From: Desulfatibacillum sp.
GTDB lineage: Bacteria; Desulfobacterota; Desulfobacteria; Desulfobacterales; Desulfatibacillaceae
Reading direction: 5' to 3'
NCBI GenBank assembly: GCA_016342355.1
Contig: JAEINP010000018.1
Coordinates: forward strand, 1 to 64,000
DNA: 64,000 nucleotides
A model generated the notes under the pieces. That model had not been told where the DNA came from and did not search any database. It saw only the letters and a program-made list of their open reading frames with translations. Made by a program: the position numbers and the translations under genes. Of this stretch, positions 15,979 through 24,479 are shown one piece after another; positions within the stretch are counted from its first letter, which is position 1; the number at the start of each line of letters is the position of its first letter.

Positions 15979-16029
15979 CGCTGCGGCAACGCCCAATGCC
16001 CCACGTTACACATTGAAGACAAGACGCAA

Positions 16030-16072
16030 AAAAGCCCTTGGAGGCATGGCCGCCAGGGGCTTTTATTTTTTT
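16030..16072. terminator. Bidirectional terminator between arsM and the OmpW-like gene
   Basis: AAAAGCCCTTGG (16030-16041) pairs with CCAGGGGCTTTT (16053-16064) with one mismatch. A T-run follows on the plus strand, and the A-run before it gives Ts on the minus strand. It serves the convergent genes on both sides. Confidence 0.85.
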
Positions 16073-16102
16073 TACAGCATGAACTTTTCAAATCTTCGCG
16101 GG

Positions 16103-16762
16103 TTAGTAGTAGTACTTCACGCCCACGGTTGCGGTGAAAGCGTCCATGTCCAAACTGCCACTGCTGATGGTCACGCCATTCAGGACTTCATCAAAGTCGG
16201 CACTGTTCCAGGTGTATTTCAGGTCAAAGTCCAACGCCACGTTTTCAGTGGCAAAAACTTCTGCGCCGCCATTGATATGGAAACCAAAGCTGTTTTCCAT
16301 GTCCAGGTCATAAGCCCTGGGAGCAGCCGCATTGACCAGAAAGCTGGAAGGATCAAAGTTGTTGAAGTAGTAGCCCACACCGGCGCCAATGTACGGGCTC
16401 ACAATGGATTCGTTGGGGTAATGGAGCCGGGCAGTGAGCAACCAGGGCACCGAGCTTACTTCACCCATATCAATGGACCTGCCAAAACCGTTGGCGTCCA
16501 CATCGGTTTTCGTGTAGTCCAGGGTCATTTCCATGCTAAAAAAATCGGTAAAAAAGTAAGATCCAGTAGCGCCGAAAATAAAGGAGCCGTCAAATTCCGC
16601 ATCCACCCCGGGAGCATCGGGAATACTGGAGTCTGAAATCTGGTTGTATCCCAGTTCCAGGCCCACACCCATTTTCCCGGCCGTGTCCATAGCCATGGCA
16701 GAACCGGCGAAAACCAGCAGTCCTATCAATCCTACTACCATTGCGACAGAAAATCTTTTCAT
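16103..16762 (-). CDS. OmpW-family outer membrane beta-barrel protein
   Basis: A 219-residue exported protein with a signal peptide (residues 1-24, cleavage after AMA). Alternating hydrophobic and polar strands suit an eight-stranded barrel. OmpW-type landmarks are 'GVGLELGYNQI', 'SPYIGAGVGYYFNNF', 'NGGAEVF' and the end 'ATVGVKYYY', where the terminal aromatics fit the BamA signal. OmpW proteins are small hydrophobic channels of the outer membrane; the substrate here is unknown. AGGAGG lies six bases before the ATG. It is monocistronic, converging on arsM. Confidence 0.8.
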   Translation of the reverse strand: MKRFSVAMVVGLIGLLVFAGSAMAMDTAGKMGVGLELGYNQISDSSIPDAPGVDAEFDGSFIFGATGSYFFTDFFSMEMTLDYTKTDVDANGFGRSIDMGEVSSVPWLLTARLHYPNESIVSPYIGAGVGYYFNNFDPSSFLVNAAAPRAYDLDMENSFGFHINGGAEVFATENVALDFDLKYTWNSADFDEVLNGVTISSGSLDMDAFTATVGVKYYY

Positions 16763-17162
16763 TGTGTTCCTCCTTTTCCCATTTTGAAATTGACGCCATA
16801 GCCGACAGTCGGCTGGAGGCGCAAGTTACATACAATAAGGTCCCCATTAAACTCTCATGCGGTATTTAGTACAGAACCCTAAAAAAAAGCCACCATTTTT
16901 TTTTGTTGAAGCATTCCAACGCCAGCTTGGGTTGGGCAAAAAAACAGCTCACGACGGTCCGGAAGTTTAATAAATCTTCAAGCAGCATGAAACCAAGATA
17001 CAGGCTTTTTTGTCAGAAGAAAAGAAAAAAGGCTCCATTTCCCCTCTCCCACGGTCAATTCCTTGTCATTATAAATTCATTGTGATATGTTGTGTCCTTG
17101 GATCGGGACAAAATTTTTTCTTGCAGACTTTTTTGCATGTCAGTAGTTTGGAGAGGAACCTG
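16763..17162. other. Divergent intergenic region with a 15-base palindrome
   Basis: 400 bases between the minus-strand OmpW-like gene and the plus-strand radical SAM gene. AGCCGAC-A-GTCGGCT at 16800-16814 is a perfect palindrome 38 bases upstream of the OmpW-like ATG. It could be an operator or a 5' UTR hairpin. A promoter for the plus-strand gene is listed separately. No other gene is seen. Confidence 0.5.
17063..17091 (+). promoter_or_regulatory. Candidate promoter of the radical SAM gene
   Basis: TTGTCA (17063-17068), 17 bases, TATGTT (17086-17091), 72 bases before the chosen start. Five of six and four of six matches. Confidence 0.45.
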
Positions 17163-18110
17163 TTGCAATATAAACACGTTTTCGGTCCCGTCCCTTCCAG
17201 GCGCCTGGGCATATCCCTGGGGGTGGACTTGGTGCCGCCCAAAACCTGCTCGCTTGATTGCATCTATTGCGAGTGCGGTTCCACCACCCATTTGACCGTC
17301 AAACGGAAGGAATACGTTCCGACCGAAGAAGTAATTGAAGAAATCCGCCTTTGCCTGGACCAGGATCCGGTCCTGGATTATGTGACCTTTTCGGGCTCTG
17401 GAGAACCCACCCTGCACAGCGGGCTGGGACGGATAGCCGCATTTATAAAAGATAATTACCCGAAATACAATCTGGCCCTTTTGACCAACGGCACCCTGTT
17501 TTCGCAGGAGGATGTGCGCCGGGATGCCGGGCAAACCGACCTTGTGATCGCCTCCATGGATGCGGGGACCCCAACGGTTTTCTCGAAAATCAACCGGCCC
17601 CACCCCAGCCTGAACGTGCCTGATATGATCAGGGGACTGGAAATTTTCCGGGATGACTTTAAGGGCCAACTCTGGATAGAGGTTTTTTTGGCAGCCAAGG
17701 TGAATGACTCCCGGGATGAATTAACAATGATCCAGGAAGCCATTGCCAGAATCAAACCGGACAAGGTCCAAATCAACACCCTGGATAGGCCGGGAACAGA
17801 GGACTGGGTCCAAGCGTCACCCCCTATAAGCCTGAAACGCGCCCGGGAAATCCTGGAAGGGGCGGAAGTTGTGGCTAAGGCCGTAGCAGCTTCTCCGGAA
17901 GCGGGCGATTTACGCCACAAGGAAGATCAGATTTTGGCGACCATCCGCCGAAGACCATGTACGGTCCCGGACTTGGTCCGTGCCCTGGGTATGCATGAAT
18001 CCCAGGTGAGAAAGCATCTTGCAGGTCTGGAACAAGCTGGAACGGTTATCAGCCAGCGCCAGGCCCGAGGGCTGTTTTACCGGGCTGTCCAGGGAACGGC
18101 GCAACATTAA
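17163..18110 (+). CDS. Radical SAM protein with C-terminal winged helix
   Basis: The iron-sulfur cluster motif CSLDCIYCECG (CX3CX2C) lies near residue 32, and 'FGPVPSRRLGISLGVDLVP' precedes it. This identifies the COG0731-like radical SAM family often called wybutosine-related in bacteria. 'FSGSGEPTLH' is the SAM-binding GE-type motif. From about residue 250 a small helix-turn-helix-like domain follows (LVRALGMHESQVRKHLAGL). The reaction is unknown. I start at the TTG at 17163 with GGAGAGG six bases upstream, giving 315 residues. The frame is open back to 17010 but that part is not protein-like. The pilC gene follows after 44 bases. Confidence 0.85.
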   Translation: MQYKHVFGPVPSRRLGISLGVDLVPPKTCSLDCIYCECGSTTHLTVKRKEYVPTEEVIEEIRLCLDQDPVLDYVTFSGSGEPTLHSGLGRIAAFIKDNYPKYNLALLTNGTLFSQEDVRRDAGQTDLVIASMDAGTPTVFSKINRPHPSLNVPDMIRGLEIFRDDFKGQLWIEVFLAAKVNDSRDELTMIQEAIARIKPDKVQINTLDRPGTEDWVQASPPISLKRAREILEGAEVVAKAVAASPEAGDLRHKEDQILATIRRRPCTVPDLVRALGMHESQVRKHLAGLEQAGTVISQRQARGLFYRAVQGTAQH

Positions 18111-18154
18111 GAAGCCCTGGTTGTTCTGTGCTCCATCAATGAGGGAGGAAAACC

Positions 18155-19366
18155 ATGCCAGTTTTTATTTGGGAAGGCAAAAACAGGAAAAACATCGCCC
18201 AAAAAGGCGAAATTGAGGCGCCGGACGAAAGCGCCGTCCGCTTGCACCTCAGACGTCTCCAGATCACCCCCAACAAAATCAAGAAAAAACCCAAGGATCT
18301 TTTTGAAAACCTGGAAATGTTCCAGCCCAAGGTGACCCAGAGCGAGGTCATCATTTTCGCCAGGCAGTTCTCCACCATGATTGATGCGGGCCTTCCTCTG
18401 ATCCAGTGCCTGGACATCCTCCACACGCAACAGGAAAATAAAACCTTCAAGAAAGCCTTGCGGGAAATCAAAAGCTCCGTGGAAGGCGGCTCCACCCTGG
18501 CGGACGCCCTCCGGAAATATCCGGCCCAATTCGACGACCTCTTTGTAAACATGGTTGCGGCCGGGGAGATCGGCGGTATCCTGGACACCATTTTGCAACG
18601 CCTTGCAGCCTATATGGAAAAAACCGCGGCCCTCAAAGCCAAGGTGAAGGGCGCCTTAACCTATCCCCTCATCGTTATTATTGTGGCCTCCGTTGTTGTG
18701 GGTATTATTCTGGTCTTTGTTATCCCGACCTTTGAAAAAATGTTCGCGGATTTTGGCAAGGCCCTTCCGTTGCCCACCCAATTGGTCGTCAACCTGAGCC
18801 GCTTTGCCACAGGTAATATTGTATACATAATCATCACCATTATCCTTTCCATCTTTTCCTTCAAAAAATTCCTGGCTACGTCAAAGGGGCGGATCCTATT
18901 CGATGACGCAATCCTCAAAGCCCCGATTTTCGGTCCTCTCCTGAGAAAGGTGGCTGTGGCCAAATTCACCCGTACCATGGGAACCATGATGGCCTCGGGC
19001 GTTTCCATCCTGGACTCCCTGGATATTGTGGCCAAAACATCAGGCAACAAGACCATTGAAAAGGCCATTTTTTCCGTTCGACAAGGCATTACCGAAGGCC
19101 GGACTATGGCAGACCCCCTGGCCGAAACCGGGGTTTTCCCCTCCATGGTCGTCCAGATGATCTCGGTGGGAGAGCAAACAGGCGCCCTGGATAACATGCT
19201 TTCCAAAATCGCTGATTTTTACGATACGGAAGTGGATCAGGCGGTGGAAAACCTGACATCCATGATCGAGCCCTTGATGATGGCCTTTTTGGGCGTGGTC
19301 GTTGGCGGCCTGGTTGTCGCCTTGTACCTGCCTGTGTTCCAGATGGCCGGTGCTGTCACCGGATAA
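18155..19366 (+). CDS. pilC: Type IV pilus / type II secretion inner membrane platform protein
   Basis: A 403-residue GspF/PilC protein with two copies of the T2SSF domain. The first starts at 'FARQFSTMIDAGLPLIQCL' (about residue 68). The second is around 'FTRTMGTMMASGVSILDSL' (about residue 271), with 'GEIGGILD' and 'GEQTGALD' as the matching loops. Three membrane segments are visible (about 168-190, 220-240 and 370-395). The platform organises pilin extrusion by the PilB ATPase. PilB and pilin genes are not adjacent here, but a PilS-like kinase follows. The ATG has GGAGG upstream. Confidence 0.9.
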   Translation: MPVFIWEGKNRKNIAQKGEIEAPDESAVRLHLRRLQITPNKIKKKPKDLFENLEMFQPKVTQSEVIIFARQFSTMIDAGLPLIQCLDILHTQQENKTFKKALREIKSSVEGGSTLADALRKYPAQFDDLFVNMVAAGEIGGILDTILQRLAAYMEKTAALKAKVKGALTYPLIVIIVASVVVGIILVFVIPTFEKMFADFGKALPLPTQLVVNLSRFATGNIVYIIITIILSIFSFKKFLATSKGRILFDDAILKAPIFGPLLRKVAVAKFTRTMGTMMASGVSILDSLDIVAKTSGNKTIEKAIFSVRQGITEGRTMADPLAETGVFPSMVVQMISVGEQTGALDNMLSKIADFYDTEVDQAVENLTSMIEPLMMAFLGVVVGGLVVALYLPVFQMAGAVTG

Positions 19367-19391
19367 TTCGCAAGGGAGAGTACTTAAACAG

Positions 19392-20732
19392 GTGTCAACC
19401 GCACGCGTCACATTCCAGGAAAGGCATGGGCCGGGCCCTGCCTCGGAACATGAAATACGGCCCAGACTCCAATGGCTCATGCTTTTAAGGGTGGTTTTCA
19501 CCACCCTTTTATTGGGGGCCACCATAGTGGTCCAGTGGCAGGACCCTCCCCAGACAACCACCCCACCCCTTCTGGTGCTGTACGGCATTATTGCCGGGAC
19601 CTATCTCCTGACTTTTTTATACGGCCTGTTATTCACAGCCATTCCCCTCCACGCCTTCTCCTATTTGCAACTGGCTCTGGATACAATTCTGGTTACCTTT
19701 ATTATATATGTAACTGGTGGTTATTCCAGTGTTTTTTCCTTTCTCTACCTGGTCATCATCATTTACTCCAGCCTCTTTCTGCAAAGAAACGGCACCGTGG
19801 TCATTGCGGCCCTGTGCAGCATTCAATATGGGCTCACCATCGACCTGGAGTATTTCGGCCTGCTGGACGCCTTTGACCAAGGCGCAGGCATATCTTCCGG
19901 CCTGGTGCCCTGGAACCAAATCGTTTTTAAAATCATCATGACCACCGTGGCCTGCTTCCTGGTGGCAGGCCTCAGCAGCCTGCTTTCAGAACAAGAGTAT
20001 AAAACCCGCCAGGAACTTCGCTCGGTCCGCCAGCATATGCAACGGGTGGAAAAAATGGCGGCTGTTGGCGAAATGGCCGCCCGCCTGACCCATGAAATCA
20101 AAAACCCCCTGGCAGCCCTGGTGGGCTCCGTACGCCTGCTCCAGGACGACCTTGCCCTGGAAGGAACCAACGAAAGACTCATGCGCATCATCCTGCGGGA
20201 AGCAGATCGCCTGGGAGGCTTGGTGAACGAGTTCCTCCAATTTGCCCGCCCTGTCCCCAAAAACCCCACCCCCATCTGCCTGGCCACCCACCTGACGGAA
20301 ATTGTGGAACTTTTCAGGCGAGACCGCCTGGCTACAGACCGCCTCACCGTAACCACCCAACTGAATCCCATGCACTGGATCGAAATGGATTCTTCCCATT
20401 TCAGGCAGGTTATATGGAACTTTCTCCTCAATTCCGCCCAGGCTATTGAAAGCCAGGGCCATGTCCGAATCATTACCGAAATTACAAACAACGATACCGT
20501 AGCCATCCGCGTCATCGATGACGGCTCCGGGATTGACGAAACAACCATGAAATCCCTTTTTGAACCATTTTTCACGACCAAATCCCAGGGCAGCGGCCTG
20601 GGACTATGCGTGGTGTACAGAATCCTGGAGGCCTACGGCTTTCTATTGGACGTGGATAGCGCGCCAGGACAAGGAAGCACCTTTTCCATCCTGGCCCGCC
20701 GGGCTTTTCCTCCTGCCACGGATGACAAGTGA
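19392..20732 (+). CDS. PilS-like membrane sensor histidine kinase
   Basis: About 446 residues. Six hydrophobic segments occupy residues 30-200 and a short coiled region follows. The phosphoacceptor box is AARLTHEIKNPLAALVGS (His near 234). The N box is 'FRQVIWNFLLNSAQAI', the G1 box 'DDGSGI', the F box 'FEPFFTTK' and the G2 box 'GSGLGL'. The membrane-sensor-plus-kinase layout and the position 25 bases after pilC suggest PilS. No PilR response regulator gene follows, so the partner is elsewhere. The GTG start at 19392 is chosen because AAGGGAGAG lies upstream. The longer frame overlaps pilC. Confidence 0.85.
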   Translation: MSTARVTFQERHGPGPASEHEIRPRLQWLMLLRVVFTTLLLGATIVVQWQDPPQTTTPPLLVLYGIIAGTYLLTFLYGLLFTAIPLHAFSYLQLALDTILVTFIIYVTGGYSSVFSFLYLVIIIYSSLFLQRNGTVVIAALCSIQYGLTIDLEYFGLLDAFDQGAGISSGLVPWNQIVFKIIMTTVACFLVAGLSSLLSEQEYKTRQELRSVRQHMQRVEKMAAVGEMAARLTHEIKNPLAALVGSVRLLQDDLALEGTNERLMRIILREADRLGGLVNEFLQFARPVPKNPTPICLATHLTEIVELFRRDRLATDRLTVTTQLNPMHWIEMDSSHFRQVIWNFLLNSAQAIESQGHVRIITEITNNDTVAIRVIDDGSGIDETTMKSLFEPFFTTKSQGSGLGLCVVYRILEAYGFLLDVDSAPGQGSTFSILARRAFPPATDDK

Positions 20733-20858
20733 CCAACCTTTCCACCCAAAACCACTTCCAAGAATGAACCGCTTTTTCAAAACCAGGATTCTTTGTTGCA
20801 AATCTTTGTTTTTTAAGCGATTATACCATACAAAAGGCAAGCGGCTGAATAATCCGGG

Positions 20859-20886
20859 TTGACACCTGCAAAACCTATGTTTTAAC
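20859..20886 (+). promoter_or_regulatory. Candidate promoter of the lysS-envelope operon
   Basis: TTGACA (20859-20864, perfect), 16 bases, TTTAAC (20881-20886, 4 of 6), about 130 bases before lysS in a 282-base gap with no gene. Confidence 0.4.
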
Positions 20887-21014
20887 AGTACCGGATTGCA
20901 GTTGCGAAAGAGACTTATACGCTCGACTCTGCCGCGCCGTCCGTGTTGGAACCAGGCCGCGGCTTGAATGAAAAAGCGGGATGCACCCGCCATAATGACA
21001 AGGGACAAAACCAA

Positions 21015-22532
21015 GTGAAAAAAACGGAACAGGATATCCGTCGGGAAAAAATGGAGACGCTGCGTGAGCAGGGCATAGATCCTTATCCCAACGGTTTCGA
21101 GGTCGACAATACCATTGCGGAAATACTGGCATTTACAGAAGACAGCCCGGATAGCATTACAGAAGAAGGGCCTGTTTTCGTGGTCGCAGGACGACTCATG
21201 GCCATCAACAAATTCGGGAAATCCGCCTTTGTCCGGTTTAGGGATCGCACAGGCCAAATGCAGGCATATATCCGCAAAGACCAGATAGACGAACAAGCCT
21301 TCATGCTCTATAAGGCCCTGGACATTGGCGATTTTGTCGGACTTAAAGGATCGCTCTTCCAAACCAAAACAGGGGAGTGGACCTTGGTGGTAAAGGAACT
21401 CACCCTCCTGTGCAAATCACTCCGGCCCCTGCCGGAAAAATTCCACGGCCTCAAGGACCCGGAAAAACGCTATCGCCAACGCTACCTGGACCTGATCATG
21501 AACACCGAAACCAGGGAGACCTTCATCCGCCGTAGCAAAATTGTCCGGGCCATGCGGACCTTCTTCGACCAAAGGGATTTCCTGGAAGTGGAAACCCCCA
21601 TGATGCAACCCATCCCGGGCGGAGCAGAAGCCTGCCCCTTTGTGACCCATCACAACGCCCTGGACATGGCCTTGTACTTGCGCATAGCCCCGGAACTCTA
21701 TCTCAAACGCCTCGTAGTGGGCGGGTTGGAACGGGTTTACGAAATCAACCGGAATTTCCGCAACGAAGGGGTGTCCACCCGACACAACCCCGAATTCACC
21801 ATGCTTGAGTTTTATTGGGCGTATGCCACGCACCACGACCTCATGGCATTGACCGAAGAAATGTTCCAATACGTGGCCCGGGAGGTTCTTGGGTCCACAT
21901 CCTTTATATACCAGGGTCAGGATATCAGCTTTGAAGGCCCATGGAAACGCTTGTCCCTGTACAATGCCCTCCTGACTATCGGAGGCGCGGACAAGGAAAT
22001 CCTGGAAGACAGGAACAAGCTCATTGCCTTTGCCGAATCCAAAAACGTACCCATAGATAAAAACGCCCGTACAGGAAAAATCATCACCAAACTCTTTGAC
22101 GTGCTGGTGGAGCCGGAGTTGATTCAACCCACCTTCATCCACAGCTATCCGGTGGAGGTATCTCCCCTTTCCCGCAGAAACCAGAAAGAGCCGGACCTCA
22201 CGGAACGGTTTGAACTGTTCATTGCAGGCAGGGAAATCGCCAACGGCTTTTCCGAGCTTAATGACCCGGATGACCAAAGGGAACGCTTTCTCCAACAAGT
22301 TGCCGACAAAGAGGCAGGAGACGAAGAAGCCCACTGGATGGATGAAGACTACGTGGAAGCTTTGGAATACGGCATGCCCCCCACAGCCGGTGAAGGGGTG
22401 GGCATAGACCGTTTAGCCATGCTTTTGACCGATGCGGCATCCATCAGGGAGGTGATCCTCTTTCCCCATATGCGCCACTCCGCCGCCACCACCAAGGCGG
22501 GGGATGAAACGCCAAAAAACAAGGAAGGATGA
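21015..22532 (+). CDS. lysS: Lysyl-tRNA synthetase, class II
   Basis: Charges tRNA-Lys. An N-terminal OB-fold anticodon domain (about residues 45-150, VAGRLMAINKFGKSAFVRF) precedes the class II core. Motif 2 is 'YEINRNFRNEGVSTRHNPEF' and motif 3 is 'GVGIDRLAML', ending IREVILFPHMR. I choose the GTG at 21015 (KKTEQDIRREK), 505 residues, with AAGGGA ten bases upstream. The frame is open 24 codons further. It is first in a long same-strand run of envelope genes, with lolC 12 bases after. Confidence 0.95.
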   Translation: MKKTEQDIRREKMETLREQGIDPYPNGFEVDNTIAEILAFTEDSPDSITEEGPVFVVAGRLMAINKFGKSAFVRFRDRTGQMQAYIRKDQIDEQAFMLYKALDIGDFVGLKGSLFQTKTGEWTLVVKELTLLCKSLRPLPEKFHGLKDPEKRYRQRYLDLIMNTETRETFIRRSKIVRAMRTFFDQRDFLEVETPMMQPIPGGAEACPFVTHHNALDMALYLRIAPELYLKRLVVGGLERVYEINRNFRNEGVSTRHNPEFTMLEFYWAYATHHDLMALTEEMFQYVAREVLGSTSFIYQGQDISFEGPWKRLSLYNALLTIGGADKEILEDRNKLIAFAESKNVPIDKNARTGKIITKLFDVLVEPELIQPTFIHSYPVEVSPLSRRNQKEPDLTERFELFIAGREIANGFSELNDPDDQRERFLQQVADKEAGDEEAHWMDEDYVEALEYGMPPTAGEGVGIDRLAMLLTDAASIREVILFPHMRHSAATTKAGDETPKNKEG

Positions 22533-22544
22533 TTCCTTTAAATC

Positions 22545-23792
22545 ATGGCCTTTGAGCTTTTTATTGGCGGCCGCTATCTCAGGGCCAAACGCAGGGAAGC
22601 CTTTGCATCTTTGATTACAGTCCTGTCCCTCTGCGGGGTGGGCCTGGGGGTCACCGCTCTCATCGTGGTCATTGCCGTCATGACCGGAGCCGAGGCCCAT
22701 ATCAAGGAACGCATTCTGGGCTCCACACCCCATATCATAGTCATGCCTGGCGGCGTGGCCGGTGGGATGGGGGCCTACGGAGACGCCCGGAAACAAATCC
22801 GTGAGGTCCCGGGCGTCCTGGGCGCAGCCCCTTTCATCCAAAGTCAGGCCATGATACGCAGCAGCCGGGGCGCTTCAGGCGCCCTGTTGAGGGGAGTGGA
22901 TCCCCTCCTGAGCAATGAAGTCTTTGACCTTGCGGGCAAGGTGGAGCCCCCCGAGGCATGGGACAGACTGGTCCCCAAAGACGCCGAGACACAGGACGGC
23001 CGTCCAGGAATTATTCTGGGCAAGGAAATGGCCAAAAACCTGAACGTGATCCCCGGAGACGTTGTGAGTATCATCTCCCCTTCAGGCGCCTTGTCCCCCG
23101 TGGGCCTCATGCCCACCATGCAAAGACTGGTGGTGGTGGGGACCTTCTCCGGCGGTATGTACGAATACGACTCCACCCTGGCTTGGATGGATCTCAAACA
23201 GGCCCAAAAGTTTTTGCGCATGGGCGACACGGTTTCCGGCATGGAAGTCCGGGTCAAGGATATTTACCAGGCAGACAAAATCGCCGCAGAGGTTTCCAAA
23301 ACCCTCGGACCCATGTTTTGGGCCACAGACTGGATGCGTATGAACCGCAACCTGTTCGAGGCCCTTAAAATGGAAAAACGGGCCATGTTCGTCATCCTGA
23401 TTTTAATCGTGCTTGTGGCGGCCTTCAATATTTCCACCACCTTAATCATGATGGTGACGGAAAAACGTAAGGATATAGCCATTCTTAAAGCCATGGGCGC
23501 CACCAAAAAAAGCATTTTAAAGATTTTCGTATTCAACGGAATGTTTATCGGAACTGTGGGGACAGCCTTGGGCGTGAGCCTGGGTACGCTCCTGTGCACT
23601 ATTTTGGAAAAATATAATTTCATCAAATTGGATGGTTCCGTTTACCTGTTCGACACCCTTCCTGTGAAAATGGAACTATTCGACGTGCTTGTGATTTCCG
23701 GGGCGGCCTTGCTCATTTGCCTGTTTGCCACCCTATATCCTGCCTGGCGGGCATCCCGCCTTGATCCCGTGGAGATCATCCGGTATGGTTGA
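22545..23792 (+). CDS. lolC: Lipoprotein-releasing ABC transporter permease
   Basis: A 415-residue inner membrane subunit of the LolCDE machine that hands lipoproteins to the LolA carrier. One membrane helix lies near residues 24-48. A large periplasmic MacB-like domain (50-270) follows, then three helices at about 280-305, 328-350 and 376-400. The end 'YPAWRASRLDPVEIIRYG' is the hallmark of LolC/E permeases. Only one permease gene is present, so a homodimeric LolF/LolC-type arrangement with LolD is likely. LolD overlaps it by eight bases. Confidence 0.93.
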   Translation: MAFELFIGGRYLRAKRREAFASLITVLSLCGVGLGVTALIVVIAVMTGAEAHIKERILGSTPHIIVMPGGVAGGMGAYGDARKQIREVPGVLGAAPFIQSQAMIRSSRGASGALLRGVDPLLSNEVFDLAGKVEPPEAWDRLVPKDAETQDGRPGIILGKEMAKNLNVIPGDVVSIISPSGALSPVGLMPTMQRLVVVGTFSGGMYEYDSTLAWMDLKQAQKFLRMGDTVSGMEVRVKDIYQADKIAAEVSKTLGPMFWATDWMRMNRNLFEALKMEKRAMFVILILIVLVAAFNISTTLIMMVTEKRKDIAILKAMGATKKSILKIFVFNGMFIGTVGTALGVSLGTLLCTILEKYNFIKLDGSVYLFDTLPVKMELFDVLVISGAALLICLFATLYPAWRASRLDPVEIIRYG

Positions 23793-24471
23793 GGTTCCGT
23801 GCATAGAGGCCATCGGCCTGACCCGGCAGTTTTCCGGCGAACAAAACCAATTGACCATCCTGGCCAACCTGGACCTGCAAGTGCCGGTAGGCCAAAGCGT
23901 GGCGGTTGTGGGAGCCTCGGGCATAGGCAAGTCCACCTTGCTGCATATTCTGGGCGCCCTGGATAAACCGGACTCCGGTACTCTTTTCCTGAACGGGCAG
24001 GACGTGTTTGCGTTGCCAGACACCCAGCTTTCCCGGTTCAGGAATCAAAATGTAGGGTTTGTTTTCCAGTTTCACCATTTGTTGCCCGGCTTTACCGCCC
24101 TGGAAAATACGGCCATGCCCGTGCGAATCAGCGGCATGGACAAAAACCAGGCCAGGGACAAAGCCATTGCTGTACTGGAAAGGGTTGGAATGAGCCACCG
24201 CCTGAATCACCGCATCGGGGAACTCTCCGGGGGGGAACAGCAGCGTGTGGCCGTGGCCAGAGCCTTGGTCATGGACCCTCCCCTTTTATTGGCGGACGAA
24301 CCTACGGGCAACCTGGATGTCAAAACCGGTAGTTTGATCCACGAGCTTTTGTGCGAGCTCAATGCAGAAAAAGGCATGACCATGGTTGTGGTCACCCACA
24401 ACATGCAACTGGCAGAAATGATGCAACGCCAAGTGACCGTTAGCGAAGGCAAGTTGATCCTTGAGCAGTAG
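23785..24471 (+). CDS. lolD: Lipoprotein-releasing ABC transporter ATPase
   Basis: A 228-residue ABC ATPase. Walker A is GASGIGKST, the Q-loop is 'FVFQFHHLLPGFTALEN', the signature is LSGGEQQR, Walker B is LLLADEP and the switch His is in 'VVVTHN'. 'FHHLLPGFTALEN' is typical of LolD. It starts at the ATG at 23785 inside the lolC end, so translation is coupled. It powers lipoprotein release, including the lipoproteins of the BAM complex encoded by its neighbour. Confidence 0.94.
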   Translation: MVEVPCIEAIGLTRQFSGEQNQLTILANLDLQVPVGQSVAVVGASGIGKSTLLHILGALDKPDSGTLFLNGQDVFALPDTQLSRFRNQNVGFVFQFHHLLPGFTALENTAMPVRISGMDKNQARDKAIAVLERVGMSHRLNHRIGELSGGEQQRVAVARALVMDPPLLLADEPTGNLDVKTGSLIHELLCELNAEKGMTMVVVTHNMQLAEMMQRQVTVSEGKLILEQ

Positions 24472-24479
24472 AGGTGATT

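Noticed and set aside
19302-19391. Start of the PilS-like kinase within pilC
   Set aside because: The first 30 codons overlap pilC out of frame and are not protein-like; the GTG at 19392 has a purine-rich site.
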